Of a stretch of DNA of 12,939 nt, positions 1 to 6,807 are shown piece by piece. Source of the DNA: BS750m-G62 sp964577175 (GTDB taxonomy: Bacteria; Planctomycetota; Phycisphaerae; FEN-1346); the NCBI GenBank assembly GCA_964577175.1, contig CAZNYC010000119.1:1-12939 (forward strand), given 5' to 3'. A program made the translations under genes and the position numbers. A model generated the notes under the pieces. That model was not told the DNA's origin and did not search any database. It saw only the letters and a program-made list of their open reading frames with translations. The first letter of the stretch is position 1; each line of letters starts with the position of its first letter.

Positions 1-369
1 TGGCCGTTGCCGTGACTCAGGTACTCCGGCACTGCCGTTCATCGCGCTTTTAATTTATATCGCCCATCCTCCATGAGACGAAAAAAGGCGCAAGTTCGGG
101 GCAAGTTTGCGCGCATCGGCGCGCGTTTCGATCAAAAAGTTGAAAAAAGGGGTACGTTTCGCCTTACCCATTTTAACATTCCGGCCCCCAATCGTCCCAC
201 ACGGGACAGAATCGGCGATTCGGGGTCGGAAAAAGCGCATTTTCGGGGGGTGCGCGCTATCGCGTTTTCTCAGAGTATCGATCGCGGCGCGCCGCTTGAG
301 TCCCCACGAGATCACCCGCCTTCGCCAAAACGACGGTGGGCAGGCGTTCGCGGCTCGGATCGCGGCGCC
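1..369. other. Intergenic region without a supported gene
   Basis: No reading frame here looks like a real protein. The open frames are arginine-rich, lack ribosome binding sites and match no family I recognise. The stretch is richer in A/T runs than the genes that follow, with several A5-A6 tracts between positions 80 and 240. An AT-rich block at 47-60 reads TATAAAT on the minus strand, followed by a possible ATG at 42. That could be the promoter and start of a minus-strand gene running off the left edge, but only 14 codons are visible and no Shine-Dalgarno is seen, so I do not call it. A 6-bp hairpin at 109-124 has only a weak T run after it. Confidence 0.5.
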
Positions 370-405
370 AAAAAAAGCCGCCGACCGAACGCATCGGCCG
401 GCGGC
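370..405 (-). terminator. Intrinsic terminator downstream of msrB
   Basis: Read on the minus strand, a 12-bp stem (394-405 pairing with 377-388, one G-T wobble) with a 5-nt loop is followed directly by seven T residues (370-376 on the plus strand are all A). This is a textbook Rho-independent terminator. It lies about 125 bp beyond the msrB stop codon and no other minus-strand gene lies between, so it most likely ends the msrB transcript. Confidence 0.8.
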
Positions 406-447
406 ACCCCTCATGCTGCCGGGACGCGCCCTCGTCGCCGGCGGCTT

Positions 448-477
448 GTTACCCCTCGTCTGTGGGCGTTACCCCTC
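448..477. repeat. Two 10-bp direct repeats exactly 20 bp apart
   Basis: GTTACCCCTC occurs at 448-457 and again at 468-477, so the copies are spaced two helical turns apart on the same DNA face. They lie between the msrB stop codon and its terminator, in the 3' untranslated region of that transcript. Their role is unknown. They could be a protein-binding site or a chance repeat in pyrimidine-rich DNA. Confidence 0.4.
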
Positions 478-530
478 TTCCCCTCGCGTCAGAGAACGTG
501 AGCGCGGCAGGTCTCCGCAACCGCCGGGCG

Positions 531-1190
531 TCAGTCGGCCTCCGTATTGCGGCGCGGCGGGTGCGGAGGTCCACCGCGCGGGGTGGGCTCGCCCTCGACC
601 GCCCCTTCGTCCGCCTCGCCGCGGGGCTCCAGGTCCAGGGCGGCCGAGTTGATGCAGTACCGCCGGCCGGTCGGCTCGGGTCCGTCGGCAAAGACGTGTC
701 CCAGGTGGGCCCCGCACCGCGAGCAGACGACCTCCGTCCGCTGCATGCCGTGGCTGTCGTCGCCCCGCTCGGCCACGTGGCCGGCGTCGGCGGGACGGAA
801 GAAACTCGGCCAGCCGGTGCCGGAGTCGAACTTCGCGTCGGCGTCGAACAGGGCCTGCCCGCAGCAGACGCAGCGATACACGCCGGGGGTCTTCGTGGCG
901 TAGTACTTGCCGGTGAACGCCCGTTCGGTGCCCTGCTCGCGGGTGACGTGGTACTGGAGGTCGGTCAACTGCTCGCGCCACTGCTGGTCGGTCCTGGTCA
1001 CGGGGAACTCCTTGTCGGTGTCGGCGGCGGTTTCCTTCGCTTCGAGCGTCGGCACCGCCGGCCCGCAGGTCATGCACGTGGCGGGGGAAGGCGACCCCTC
1101 GTGCGCCTCACCGGGCGTCTCGCGGCAGGACGGTCCGACGGCGGCAAGGGCCGCGGCACAGGCGAGCATGAGAATCGGCCGATACGGCAT
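531..1190 (-). CDS. msrB: Peptide-methionine (R)-S-oxide reductase MsrB, exported
   Basis: MsrB reduces methionine-R-sulfoxide in oxidised proteins, usually with thioredoxin-type electron donors. The 219-residue product has a hydrophobic N-terminus (residues 5-20) ending near C22, which fits a Sec signal peptide, possibly a poor lipobox. A linker follows, then the MsrB domain from about residue 64 to 190. Visible motifs are two zinc-binding CxxC pairs (C107/C110 and C156/C159), the core SGTGWPSFF, CGAHLGHVF, and RYCINSAAL with catalytic C179. The position that often carries the resolving cysteine (SGCGWPSF in many homologues) is T125, while the linker holds an extra CxxC (C39/C42). The ATG at 1190 is chosen because GGGAGGT lies 6 nt upstream. 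The same frame runs open far upstream, antisense to the neighbouring GH2 gene, and that extension is not coding. The C-terminal tail after residue 190 is low complexity. The gene is monocistronic, with its own promoter and terminator. Confidence 0.95.
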   Translation of the reverse strand: MPYRPILMLACAAALAAVGPSCRETPGEAHEGSPSPATCMTCGPAVPTLEAKETAADTDKEFPVTRTDQQWREQLTDLQYHVTREQGTERAFTGKYYATKTPGVYRCVCCGQALFDADAKFDSGTGWPSFFRPADAGHVAERGDDSHGMQRTEVVCSRCGAHLGHVFADGPEPTGRRYCINSAALDLEPRGEADEGAVEGEPTPRGGPPHPPRRNTEAD

Positions 1191-1212
1191 GCTGTACCTC
1201 CCGTTCCGGGGT

Positions 1213-1242
1213 ATTTTAGGCCGACCCCCTCGCGGCCGACAA
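1213..1242 (-). promoter_or_regulatory. Candidate sigma-70 type promoter for msrB
   Basis: On the minus strand TTGTCG (1237-1242) and TAAAAT (1213-1218) are separated by 18 bp. The -10 box matches consensus at five of six positions and the -35 at four of six. The predicted start would leave a leader of roughly 16 nt before the ATG at 1190, enough to hold the GGGAGGT ribosome binding site. Confidence 0.5.
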
Positions 1243-1268
1243 GGGGGACCGCATGAGCGCGGCGGGGC

Positions 1269-1297
1269 TTGCAGGGGGCGGCGCCGCCCGGTAGCAT
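1269..1297 (+). promoter_or_regulatory. Candidate promoter with palindrome in its spacer, before the GH2 gene
   Basis: TTGCAG (1269-1274) and TAGCAT (1292-1297) are 17 bp apart. The perfect 14-bp palindrome GGGCGGCGCCGCCC fills 1276-1289 of the spacer. The -35 box is weak (three of six) and the -10 moderate (four of six), so the promoter call is tentative. A start near 1304 would give a 40-nt leader carrying GGAGG at 1335-1339. A palindrome between -35 and -10 is where MerR- or ArsR-like regulators often bind, so this could be an operator. Confidence 0.3.
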
Positions 1298-1343
1298 GGC
1301 CGCAGCGCGCCGCACCAAACGAATCCGCCGAACGGAGGAACCG

Positions 1344-4300
1344 ATGACCTATCCGCAATCGCATGCCCGTCTCGTGCCGCTGCTGCTTGCGACCGTCGCT
1401 TTCCTTGCGACCGCGCCCGCATGCGCGGCGGTCGAGGCATACGTCTGGATGGAGGGCGAGGCCGCCGGGACCAACGTCCCCGGCAACGTCGCCGGGTGGG
1501 GCAACGTCGACTACCTCTCGGAGGGCCAGTGGCTCCATTACAGCATCAAGGCCGGCGACGTGCCGAAGACCGTCCCCGAGGGCGGCATCGTCCTCACGTA
1601 CCCGCTGGCCGTGAAGGCGGCGGGCACGTACGAGGTGTGGAACCGCGTCGGGTTCGAGTACGTCCGGAGCCCGTTCGACTGGCGGATCGACGACGGCCCG
1701 TGGCACCGCATCGAGCCGAAGGCGCTGACGACCGACCTGATGGAAATCTCCCGCTGGTGCGAGGTGGCGTGGCTGCGGATGGGCCGGGCGGACCTGGCGG
1801 CCGGCGAGCACCGGCTCCAGATCCGTCTGCCCGCCACGTACAAGGACGAGGCGAAGACGAAGCCGAACCGCATCCTGTACGCCGGCGACGCCGTGTGCCT
1901 GGCGAAGGGCACGTTCCGTCCGAACGGGCCGCACAAGCCGGACGCCGAGTGGCAGAGCGACCGCGACCGCGAGGCCGCGGGCCAGGTTTTCACGATGCCG
2001 GAGCCCGCCGGCGGCGGCGAGCGGGCGGCGGTGTCGCTCGGGGGGCTCTGGCAGATCGCCCGGTGGGACGAGCCGGGCCTCGTCCGGGACCGCACCGGCC
2101 CCGCCGAGGCGCTGCCCGACGCCGCAGACCTGCACTGGTCGTCCATCCGGGTGCCGGGCGACCGGAACACGCTTCGGCCGGACCTCATCTTCTGTCACCG
2201 TTACATCTACCGCACGCGGGTGAAGGTGCCCGCCGCCATGAAGGGCCGGTCGTTCTTCCTGCGGTTCACCGAGACGAACCTGCTGGCCACGGTGTTCGTC
2301 AACGGGCGGCGGGTGGCGTTCCACGATGCCGCGCTGACGGGCTTCCTGGCCGACGCCACCGAGGCCGTGCGGCCGGGCGAGGTCAACGAGATCGCCGTCG
2401 TCATCAAGGACGCCTACTACGCCATCGAGCCGAACGACGAGAAGCCGAACGTCCATTACTGGTTCAACATCCCCCTCGACATGATGAACCGCAACCAGGG
2501 TGTGACCATGCGGTTCGATTACCCCGTGAAGGGCCACACGCGCAGCGGCATCACCGACGCCGTCCGGCTCGTCGCGACGGGCCCGGCGTACGCCGAGGAC
2601 GTGTTCGTCCGACCGTCGGTGGCGCGGAAGGTCCTGGGGGCCGACGTGACGGTCCGCAATCCCGGCGGCGCGGCCCGCGAGGTGGAGGTCGCCTGCGAGG
2701 CCGTCCCGTGGAATAAGGGCAAGGGCGGCGAGGCCGAGTGCGCCCTGCCGCCCGTGACCGTCACGGTCCCCGCGGGGGGGACGAAGACCGTGACCCTCTC
2801 GGCCGACTGGGACGATCCGCACCTGTGGTGGCCGGACGATCCGCACCTGTACCGGCTCGTGACCACGGTGACGGTGGACGGGAAGCCGGCGGACGTGCAG
2901 CGGACGCGGTTCGGCTTCCGCGAGTGGTCCGTCGAGGGCACGCGGTTCGTCCTGAACGGCGTGCCGTGGCAGATGCGGGCGAACCTCGATTACTACGGCT
3001 GCGGCAAGGGCGAGGCCGAGAAGGCCATCGCGTGGTGGCGCGAGAGCGGCCAGAACATGGTCCGCCTGCGGTTCCAGCGGACGTGGGGCGGGATGACGCA
3101 GAACGAGGCCCTCGACTTCTTCGACGCCCGCGGCGTGCCCGTCCGGCGGACGTGCAGCACGCTGGACGGCCAGCACGCGAGTTACGGCCTCGTTCGCAAG
3201 ATCGAGAAGGACGGGCAGGAGGTGAAGGTGCCGAACAAGGCGCTGTTTGCGAACTGGCGCAAACAGATCGCCGCCCGCGTCCGGCAGCAGCGGAACCATC
3301 CGTGCGTGTTCGTGTGGGAACTCGACAACGAGATCATCTACATCAACACCCGCAACTTCGGGAACCTCGACACGGTGGAGCCGGAGTTCACGAAGGCGGC
3401 CGAGATGATCCGCGAGTTGGACCCGACCGGCCGGGGCGTCATGGTGGCCGGCGGACGGGCCCTGCAGGACCGGTCGCTGCCCGTCAACGGATGTCACTAC
3501 GAGGCCGCGCCCGACCGGACGTATCCGGACATGGCGTACGGCCTGGGGGCGTGGACCGACCAGACGCGCAAGCAGCCGTGGCCGATGGCGAAGGAGAAGC
3601 CGATCTTCCTGGGCGAGGAGTTCTTCGCCCACGGCCGCAAGCCCGCCGAGTTCGCCGGCGTGGGCGGGGGACGGTGCTTCCTCGGCCGGGCCGAGACCGC
3701 CGAGGCCGTCGGCCTGCTCGCCCGCATGTACTCGGAGGGGTACCGGTGGCAGGAACTGGCGGCGTTCCACTTCTGGTTCGGCCGCGACGCCACGGCCCAC
3801 TACGCCTCGTGGCAGCCGGTGCTCGCCCTGTGCCGGGAGTGGAACTGGACGTTCGCCGGCGGCTCCCGCGTGCCGCGCACCATCATGGTGCGCAACGACA
3901 CGCGCCACGCCGATCCGATTGAGTTGGAATGGACGCTGACGGTCGCGGGCAAGAAGGCGGCCGGCCAGACGAAGACGCTGCGCGTGAAGCCGGGTCACGG
4001 CGAGGTGGTCGAGGTCACGCTGCCCGTGCCGGCGGTCGAGGAGCGGACGGCCGGGGCGCTGGTCCTGGCGTGCCGCCGCGGCGGCGAGACGGTGTGGTCG
4101 CGCTCCCAGCCGGTGGCGGTCATCGACCCGGACGCGGCGCCCAGGCCGAAGGCCGCCGCCGGCGACCTCGTGGTGTGGGACCCGCACGGGGCGGCGGCGG
4201 CGCGGCTCGAGGCCCGCAGCATCGCGTTCACGCCGGTGGACGGGCCGGACGATCTGCCGGACGAGTTCCGGTGTCTTCTCATCGGCAAGGACGCCCTGAC

Positions 4301-6455
4301 ACCGCGCCTCGCCACCGACGCCCGTTGGCACGCCCTGGCGGCGGAGGGCAAACGCATCCTCGTCCTCGACCAGGCCCACCCGCTGCATTACCAGGCGGTG
4401 CCGGCCGACTTCGAGGTCACCGATTACGAGGGCCGCGTTGCCTTCGCCGAGAACCTGGAGCACCCGGTCTTCGCGGGCCTGGCGCAGGAGGACTTTTTCT
4501 GCTGGTCCGGCGACCACGTGGTGTACCGGAACGTGTACAAGAAGGCGTCGCGCGGGGCCCGGTCGCTGGCCCAGTGCGACGACGAACTCTCGTGCTCGGC
4601 CGTGGCCGAGTGCACGGTGGGCGAGGGGCTGATGGTCCTGTCGCAGATGGTCGTGTGCGAGAAACTCGCGACCGACCCGGTGGCGCAGCGCCTCTTCGAC
4701 AACCTCGTCGCCTACGCCCTCGGGCACGAACTCGTGCGGAACACGACGGCGGTGGCGATCGACCCGCAGGACCCGCGGGCCCGGATGCTCGAACGGTCCG
4801 GCCTGGAGTACAAGGCGGTGGCCGACGCGCTCGCCGCCGTCCGCGACACGGCCAGCGACATCGTCGTCGCGGACGCCTCGCCCGCGGCGCTGGCGGCCCT
4901 GGCGGAGGCGAAGGCGGACGTGCTGGCGCTGACGGACCGCGGCGGGTGGCTCATGCTGTGGAACGTCGGGCCCCGGGGCCTGGCACACTTCAACCGCCTC
5001 GTCGGCTACGACCACCTGCTCCGGCCGTTCCGGTGCGAGAAGGTGTCGCTCTCGCCCCTGGGCGACCCGCTGGCGAGCGGCCTGTCGCAGCGCGACGTGG
5101 CGCTCTCGTCCGGCAAACGCGTCTTCGGATGGAAGGGCGACGAGTTCGCGGCCGACGACGTCTTCACGCACGTGGTGGACCTGGAGAACATCGCCCCGTT
5201 CATGACGGGCCCCGGCATCGAGGGCACCAGCGCCGACCGCCCCGACAGCATCGTCAACGGGTTCACCGGCACCGAGGCATGGAAGTATATCCGCTATTTT
5301 CCGATGAACGAGGACGGCTCGCCCCAGACCCCCACCTGGACGCTGCCGCGCGAGGAAACGGTCACGAACTTCTCCATCGTCCCGAACGACCATTACTGGC
5401 TGATGACGAAACTGAAACTCGTCTTCAACGGCGACGAATCGACCGCGCAGACGATCGACCTGGCGCCGTACGAGAAGGGCAGCAACCCGCGGCAGGACTT
5501 TTCGCTGGAGCCGGTCAAGGCGAAGACCGTCACGCTCGTGCCGCTTCAGTGGAAAGAGGCGGCCGAGAAGGCGATCCTCGGCATCGACAACCTGTGGCTG
5601 CGCGTCGAGCGGCCGGAGGGCTGGCGCGAGCGCGTCCGGCCGCTGCTGAACATCGGCGGCCTGGTGACGTATCCGCGCGGCAAGGGCGGCATCCTGTTGA
5701 ACCAGGTCAACGTGAAGGCGAGCGAGGCGGTGCCCGCGGGCGCCCAGAAAAAGCAGACCATCGTCTCGACGCTGCTGCGGAACCTGCACGCCGTCTTCGC
5801 GGGGCGGCGGACGCTGCTGCCCGGCGAGGGGCTCCGGTACCATCCCGTCTCGCTCGAAGGGCGATGCAACCTGTATCTGACGGCCGCCGAGGGGTGGCCG
5901 GACAAGGCGCACGACCTCTCGCACCTGCCGCTCGGCGAGCAGAAGTTCGCGGGCGTGACGTACCGCATCCGGGACTTCAAGACCTCGCCGCTGGAGAGTG
6001 CCGTCACGCTCGCCGGGCTGCGGGGCGTGAAGGCGCCGCGCGAGGTCACGGGGCTGGAAGTCGGCCGCAAGGCGGACGTCCTCTTCTTCCTGCACACGTT
6101 CGTCGAGAAGCGCGAGTGGCAGCCGCGGCGAGAGGGCGACGAGCCGCCCGTCATCTTCCAGTACGAGGTCCATTACGCCGACGGGAAGAGCGAGACCGTC
6201 GACGTGCGGTACGGGCAGGGGGGCGACCACTGGCTGACGGCTGCACCGCGCGGCCTGCGCGACGCCGCCGTCGCCTGGGCGGCGCCCTTCCCGGACGACG
6301 ACACGCACCAGGCGGTCCTGTACCAGTTCCAGTGGAACAACCCGCGGCCGGAGGTGCCCGTTGAGTCGGTCGACCTGCAGTACCACGAGAAGGTGGGCAA
6401 CCGGTGGGGCACGCCGGTGCTGCTGGCCGTGACGGCGGCGGAGGCGATTGACTAG
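1344..6455 (+). CDS. Giant secreted glycoside hydrolase family 2 enzyme with extra C-terminal domains
   Basis: The 1703-residue exported protein is predicted to cleave beta-linked sugars. A Sec signal peptide covers residues 1-28 (hydrophobic 10-24, ACA cleavage site). A beta-rich carbohydrate-binding-like domain follows (about 30-175), then the GH2 sugar-binding jelly roll (about 228-400, starting GGLWQIARWDE), an Ig-like domain (about 410-530) and the TIM barrel (about 535-830). The acid/base is probably E663 in NHPCVFVWELDNE, and the nucleophile E758 in KPIFLGEE. After a second Ig-like segment (842-925) come two amidotransferase-like domains without an obvious catalytic triad: one at about 940-1130, and one starting near 1137 that is split by a discoidin-like insert (about 1300-1405) and resumes at about 1412-1482. 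A further beta-sandwich, NPCBM-like, ends the protein (1490-1703). Typical GH2 enzymes are 600-1100 residues. The ATG at 1344 is chosen for its GGAGG ribosome binding site and because it begins the signal peptide; the longer frame back to 1269 adds an unlikely leader. Substrate cannot be deduced; beta-galactosidase, glucuronidase and mannosidase types are all possible. Confidence 0.9.
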   Translation: MTYPQSHARLVPLLLATVAFLATAPACAAVEAYVWMEGEAAGTNVPGNVAGWGNVDYLSEGQWLHYSIKAGDVPKTVPEGGIVLTYPLAVKAAGTYEVWNRVGFEYVRSPFDWRIDDGPWHRIEPKALTTDLMEISRWCEVAWLRMGRADLAAGEHRLQIRLPATYKDEAKTKPNRILYAGDAVCLAKGTFRPNGPHKPDAEWQSDRDREAAGQVFTMPEPAGGGERAAVSLGGLWQIARWDEPGLVRDRTGPAEALPDAADLHWSSIRVPGDRNTLRPDLIFCHRYIYRTRVKVPAAMKGRSFFLRFTETNLLATVFVNGRRVAFHDAALTGFLADATEAVRPGEVNEIAVVIKDAYYAIEPNDEKPNVHYWFNIPLDMMNRNQGVTMRFDYPVKGHTRSGITDAVRLVATGPAYAEDVFVRPSVARKVLGADVTVRNPGGAAREVEVACEAVPWNKGKGGEAECALPPVTVTVPAGGTKTVTLSADWDDPHLWWPDDPHLYRLVTTVTVDGKPADVQRTRFGFREWSVEGTRFVLNGVPWQMRANLDYYGCGKGEAEKAIAWWRESGQNMVRLRFQRTWGGMTQNEALDFFDARGVPVRRTCSTLDGQHASYGLVRKIEKDGQEVKVPNKALFANWRKQIAARVRQQRNHPCVFVWELDNEIIYINTRNFGNLDTVEPEFTKAAEMIRELDPTGRGVMVAGGRALQDRSLPVNGCHYEAAPDRTYPDMAYGLGAWTDQTRKQPWPMAKEKPIFLGEEFFAHGRKPAEFAGVGGGRCFLGRAETAEAVGLLARMYSEGYRWQELAAFHFWFGRDATAHYASWQPVLALCREWNWTFAGGSRVPRTIMVRNDTRHADPIELEWTLTVAGKKAAGQTKTLRVKPGHGEVVEVTLPVPAVEERTAGALVLACRRGGETVWSRSQPVAVIDPDAAPRPKAAAGDLVVWDPHGAAAARLEARSIAFTPVDGPDDLPDEFRCLLIGKDALTPRLATDARWHALAAEGKRILVLDQAHPLHYQAVPADFEVTDYEGRVAFAENLEHPVFAGLAQEDFFCWSGDHVVYRNVYKKASRGARSLAQCDDELSCSAVAECTVGEGLMVLSQMVVCEKLATDPVAQRLFDNLVAYALGHELVRNTTAVAIDPQDPRARMLERSGLEYKAVADALAAVRDTASDIVVADASPAALAALAEAKADVLALTDRGGWLMLWNVGPRGLAHFNRLVGYDHLLRPFRCEKVSLSPLGDPLASGLSQRDVALSSGKRVFGWKGDEFAADDVFTHVVDLENIAPFMTGPGIEGTSADRPDSIVNGFTGTEAWKYIRYFPMNEDGSPQTPTWTLPREETVTNFSIVPNDHYWLMTKLKLVFNGDESTAQTIDLAPYEKGSNPRQDFSLEPVKAKTVTLVPLQWKEAAEKAILGIDNLWLRVERPEGWRERVRPLLNIGGLVTYPRGKGGILLNQVNVKASEAVPAGAQKKQTIVSTLLRNLHAVFAGRRTLLPGEGLRYHPVSLEGRCNLYLTAAEGWPDKAHDLSHLPLGEQKFAGVTYRIRDFKTSPLESAVTLAGLRGVKAPREVTGLEVGRKADVLFFLHTFVEKREWQPRREGDEPPVIFQYEVHYADGKSETVDVRYGQGGDHWLTAAPRGLRDAAVAWAAPFPDDDTHQAVLYQFQWNNPRPEVPVESVDLQYHEKVGNRWGTPVLLAVTAAEAID
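2810..2850 (+). repeat. In-frame 24-bp tandem duplication inside the GH2 gene
   Basis: GGACGATCCGCACCTGT occurs at 2810-2826 and again at 2834-2850, an offset of exactly 24 bp. It encodes DDPHLWWP followed by DDPHLYRL in the Ig-like domain. GH2 proteins normally have one W-x-P-x-x-P-x-L-Y motif here, so the first copy may be a recent eight-residue duplication or simply convergent codon choice. Confidence 0.5.
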
Positions 6456-6471
6456 GGGACCCGGCGATGGA

Positions 6472-6551
6472 GTAGCACGACAACGCTACGATCGGCCGGT
6501 CGTGGAGCCCGAAGGGCTCCGACGGTTGTCCGCCCAGGGCACCGCCCTGGG
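6472..6551. repeat. Cluster of three consecutive hairpins after the GH2 gene
   Basis: Three inverted repeats follow one another: GTAGC/GCTAC (6472-6476 with 6485-6489), GGAGCCC/GGGCTCC around a GAA loop (6504-6520), and CCCAGGGC/GCCCTGGG around an ACC loop (6533-6551). All stems are perfect. The second and third resemble palindromic intergenic elements that I recall as abundant in planctomycete genomes; this is memory, not a search. The cluster begins 17 bp after the GH2 stop and could also end or stabilise that transcript, though no T tract follows. Confidence 0.6.
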
Positions 6552-6660
6552 TCCTGGAACCGGATTGACGAGGCGGTCTGGCGTCGGCGGAACCGGCCGT
6601 CGCGGCTGCGGGACGTCCTTCGCGACCTCCGCCGGGTGCAGCGCGAGACCTGGCGCTTCG

Positions 6661-6688
6661 GCGCGGTGGGCACGACTGCCCACCGCGC
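6661..6688. repeat. Perfect 12-bp stem inverted repeat
   Basis: GCGCGGTGGGCA (6661-6672) pairs perfectly with 6677-6688 around the 4-nt loop CGAC. It is the strongest hairpin in the window. No T tract follows on either strand. Its outer stem GCGCGGTGG is identical to the stem of the hairpin at 8420-8448. Confidence 0.7.
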
Positions 6689-6708
6689 GGGATGGAACTC
6701 GAAGGATA

Positions 6709-6736
6709 GCGCGGCGCCTGCGGAGACCCGCCGCGC
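6709..6736. repeat. Hairpin repeat copy 1 with CCTGCGGAGA loop
   Basis: GCGCGGCG (6709-6716) pairs with CGCCGCGC (6729-6736) around a 12-nt loop starting CCTGCGGAGA. The same loop in a near-identical stem occurs at 8420-8448, on the other side of the symporter gene. CCTGCGGA also recurs at 6779-6786 next to another hairpin (TGGCCC/GGGCCA), so the spacer seems to be built of related units. Confidence 0.6.
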
Positions 6737-6807
6737 CTGGCGCTTCATCGCGCTGGCCCGGGAGGGCCACCGCGCTGCCCTGCGGACTCCGACGGGAAGG
6801 ACGGCAC

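Larger units (their letters stand above)
6456..6807. other. Hairpin-rich intergenic spacer between GH2 and symporter genes
   Basis: This 352-bp spacer contains no supported gene. An open frame crosses it in phase with the symporter, but it lacks hydrophobic or conserved sequence. At least five perfect or near-perfect hairpins lie in it, described separately, plus a direct repeat CCTGGCGCTTC at 6649-6659 and 6736-6746. No clear promoter was found, so the symporter could be transcribed by read-through from the GH2 gene or from a promoter I cannot recognise. Confidence 0.6.

Noticed and set aside
109..124. GCGCGC hairpin followed by GTTT as a plus-strand terminator
   Set aside because: The stem is short and the T tract too weak, and no plus-strand gene precedes it.
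73..652. Several overlapping open frames in the left intergenic region
   Set aside because: No ribosome binding sites, arginine-rich low-complexity translations, and they cross the msrB terminator or run antisense to msrB.
1191..6386. Minus-strand frame open for more than 5 kb opposite the GH2 gene, in phase with msrB
   Set aside because: It is the exact codon-antiphase shadow of a GC3-rich gene, which rarely produces stops. Its translation is Arg/His/Val-rich without domains, and msrB has its own start with a strong ribosome binding site at 1190.
6448..6807. N-terminal extension of the symporter through the repeat region
   Set aside because: The extension encodes only repeat DNA without conserved sequence, whereas GTG 6808 has a good ribosome binding site and gives normal family length.
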